Source: Methanosarcinaceae archaeon (GTDB lineage: Archaea; Halobacteriota; Methanosarcinia; Methanosarcinales; Methanosarcinaceae). Taken from it: a DNA stretch of 6,073 bases. The position numbers and the translations under genes were made by a program. Every line of letters starts with the position of its first letter. Within the stretch, counting starts at the first letter, position 1. Positions 4,886 to 6,073 of this stretch are shown here, in pieces. The stretch is from NCBI GenBank assembly GCA_017613335.1, contig JAGAEB010000090.1, positions 1-6,073 on the forward strand. The letters are read 5' to 3'. The notes beneath the pieces were generated by a model that saw nothing but the letters and a program-made list of their open reading frames with translations, made no database searches and was not told where the DNA came from.

Positions 4886-5977
4886 TTGATCGCTCATATT
4901 CAGGGAGATTCGGTTGTTGCGGGTCCTGATGCCGTCAAACCTCTTTATGAAACGGGTTATTTCGGACGGCCGAAAGATGACCGGCTTTATCTGCGTTTTG
5001 TGGAGGCGGCATATCTTCTGTACAAGAAAAAGATAGAGATCTATGCCGAAGGTCAGAAGGTTTCCAAAAAATCGGTCCCGATGTCTCTTGATAATTTCAT
5101 CCGGTTTGCGGCGTCGAAAGAAGATCTTTTCGAGCTGAAATATATCGTCTACAAAGATCTGAAAGAAAGAGGCTATTACGTCCAGTCGTCCGTGACGGAT
5201 TTCAGAGTATATCCGCGCGGCGGCCATCCGGGAAAGACGTCGGCGAAGATATTTGTCTCCGTCAGATCCGAGCGGATGCCGCTTCAGCTCTCCGAACTTC
5301 TGATGATGATGCGGAATGCTGAAAGCGTGAGGAAGGACTTCATCCTGGCGATCGTTGACGAGGAAAGCGACATCACGTTCTATACGGCCGGGCACATGGA
5401 TGCTGTCGGGCCTTTCGGCGGCGAAAAAGATTCCCCGTATCCGGAAGACACGGAGATGACGGATGCTTATTTCATGAAAGAGAGAGTCATCGTCTCCGAT
5501 GCCGCTTTTTCAGAAAAGCTGTACGGAAAGCATTTCTTCGGAAGACCGCTTGATGAGCAGAGACTTCAGCTGTCTCTCGTCGAGGCGCTCTATCTGGCCG
5601 ACGAGGGTCTGATCCGCATCAGAGAACTTGACGGCAGGCTGACCGGAAGAGAAGAGTTCATCGAAAGAGCTTCGAAGATCGAGCCTGAATTCGAGAGAAA
5701 AGTGACCGTTTACAAAGATCTTAAAAAACGCGGATTCGTCCCGAAGACAGGTTTCAAATTCGGTACGCACTTCCGTATCTACAACAACTTTGAATCGCCT
5801 GACAAAGTCCCGCACTCCGTGGCGCTTCTCCATGTGATCGGAAGGGATCACGTCTTCATCCTCCCGCAGACATCGGGCGCTTCCAGGCTCTCGAACAGCG
5901 TCCGCAAAAAAATGATCTATGCCTTTGAGACAGGAGACCGGATCGAGTATATCGATCTCGAAAGAGTGAAGATGTGA
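4886..5977 (+). CDS. endA: tRNA-splicing endonuclease EndA, fused two-domain form
   Basis: A 363-residue enzyme that cuts introns from pre-tRNA at bulge-helix-bulge sites. It is a tandem duplication of the archaeal endonuclease unit, as in the Archaeoglobus fulgidus homodimeric type. The C-terminal half has the complete catalytic triad: Tyr299 (THFRIY), His310 (VPHSV) and Lys341 (SVRKK). Tyr and His are 11 residues apart, as in the Archaeoglobus enzyme as I recall it. The N-terminal half keeps Tyr109 (DFRVY) and Lys150 (SVRKD) but has Thr118 where His would be, so it is a structural pseudo-subunit. Each half has a YKDL(K)xRG(Y/F) segment before the catalytic part. I start at TTG 4886, which gives MIAHIQGDSVVAGPDA, close to family N-termini, with GAGGT in front. 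TTG at 4871 would add five residues (368 in all). It is a single gene divergent from amrS, and its stop is followed two bases later by a tandem array. Confidence 0.93.
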   Translation: MIAHIQGDSVVAGPDAVKPLYETGYFGRPKDDRLYLRFVEAAYLLYKKKIEIYAEGQKVSKKSVPMSLDNFIRFAASKEDLFELKYIVYKDLKERGYYVQSSVTDFRVYPRGGHPGKTSAKIFVSVRSERMPLQLSELLMMMRNAESVRKDFILAIVDEESDITFYTAGHMDAVGPFGGEKDSPYPEDTEMTDAYFMKERVIVSDAAFSEKLYGKHFFGRPLDEQRLQLSLVEALYLADEGLIRIRELDGRLTGREEFIERASKIEPEFERKVTVYKDLKKRGFVPKTGFKFGTHFRIYNNFESPDKVPHSVALLHVIGRDHVFILPQTSGASRLSNSVRKKMIYAFETGDRIEYIDLERVKM

Positions 5978-5979
5978 AA

Positions 5980-6073
5980 AACCGGAACAAAAAACAACAA
6001 AACCCAAACAAAAAACAACAAAACCCAAACAAAAAACAACAAAACCCAAACAAAAAACAACAAACCCCAAACA
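5980..6073. repeat. 21-bp A/C-rich tandem array after endA, truncated by the window edge
   Basis: Three identical 21-bp units (6001-6021, 6022-6042, 6043-6063; AACCCAAAC, then six As, then CAACAA). They are preceded by a unit with two substitutions (5980-6000) and followed by a partial unit with one substitution (6064-6073). The array starts two bases after the endA stop and continues past the window. The plus strand has no T in it and only two Gs, both in the first unit; the minus strand carries a run of six Ts per unit. The unit shares AAAAACAACA with the 13-bp array at the left edge. The minus-strand open frame with GFVVFCL repeats is a by-product of the array, not a gene. Confidence 0.95.

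Noticed and set aside
5510..6070. Minus-strand frame with GFVVFCL repeats
   Set aside because: The repeats are the 21-bp array read backwards and the rest is antisense to endA; no start signal is visible.

Overview
The window looks like chromosomal DNA from a euryarchaeon, most likely a methanogen of the Methanomicrobiales type. Evidence for an archaeon: the gene at 4886-5977 encodes the fused two-domain tRNA-splicing endonuclease EndA, a form known from euryarchaea. Gene starts are preceded by AT-rich TATA-like boxes at archaeal spacing, and Shine-Dalgarno motifs of the GGAGG/GAGGT kind are present. The order-level placement is inference from protein resemblance, not a search. Base composition is moderate by eye, and codon use looks uniform across the four genes, with no sign of recent transfer.

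Layout. Positions 1-259 are non-coding: a 13-bp A/C-rich tandem array at the left edge, two hairpin/T-tract terminators for the minus strand, and a degenerate 18-bp array. A small DsrE-family gene follows on the minus strand (260-625). A 480-bp divergent region (626-1109) holds TATA-like boxes facing both ways, a tandem dyad and a 5'-UTR hairpin. Then comes the main gene of the window, one 741-codon frame (1110-3335) joining phosphoribosylamine-glycine ligase (PurD, purine synthesis) to ornithine carbamoyltransferase (ArgF, arginine synthesis). It ends at a perfect 12-bp terminator hairpin with eight Ts. A degenerate minisatellite lies between it and the convergent gene on the minus strand (3571-4734), an AmrS-type radical SAM protein. 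A compact divergent promoter region (4735-4885) separates amrS from endA (4886-5977); the endA TATA box sits inside a perfect inverted repeat. A 21-bp tandem array starts directly after the endA stop and runs off the right edge.

How the genes relate. They do not form one operon or an obvious system. PurD and ArgF serve two amidotransferase-fed pathways, and their fusion is the most notable protein-level feature. EndA is tRNA-processing housekeeping. AmrS is a radical SAM enzyme of unsettled function, and its usual AmrA (AMMECR1) and AmrB (MEMO1) partners are not in the window. The other theme is the tandem repeats: each of the three gene-3'-end regions carries at least one array, and three of the four arrays carry regularly spaced T-tracts on the minus strand.
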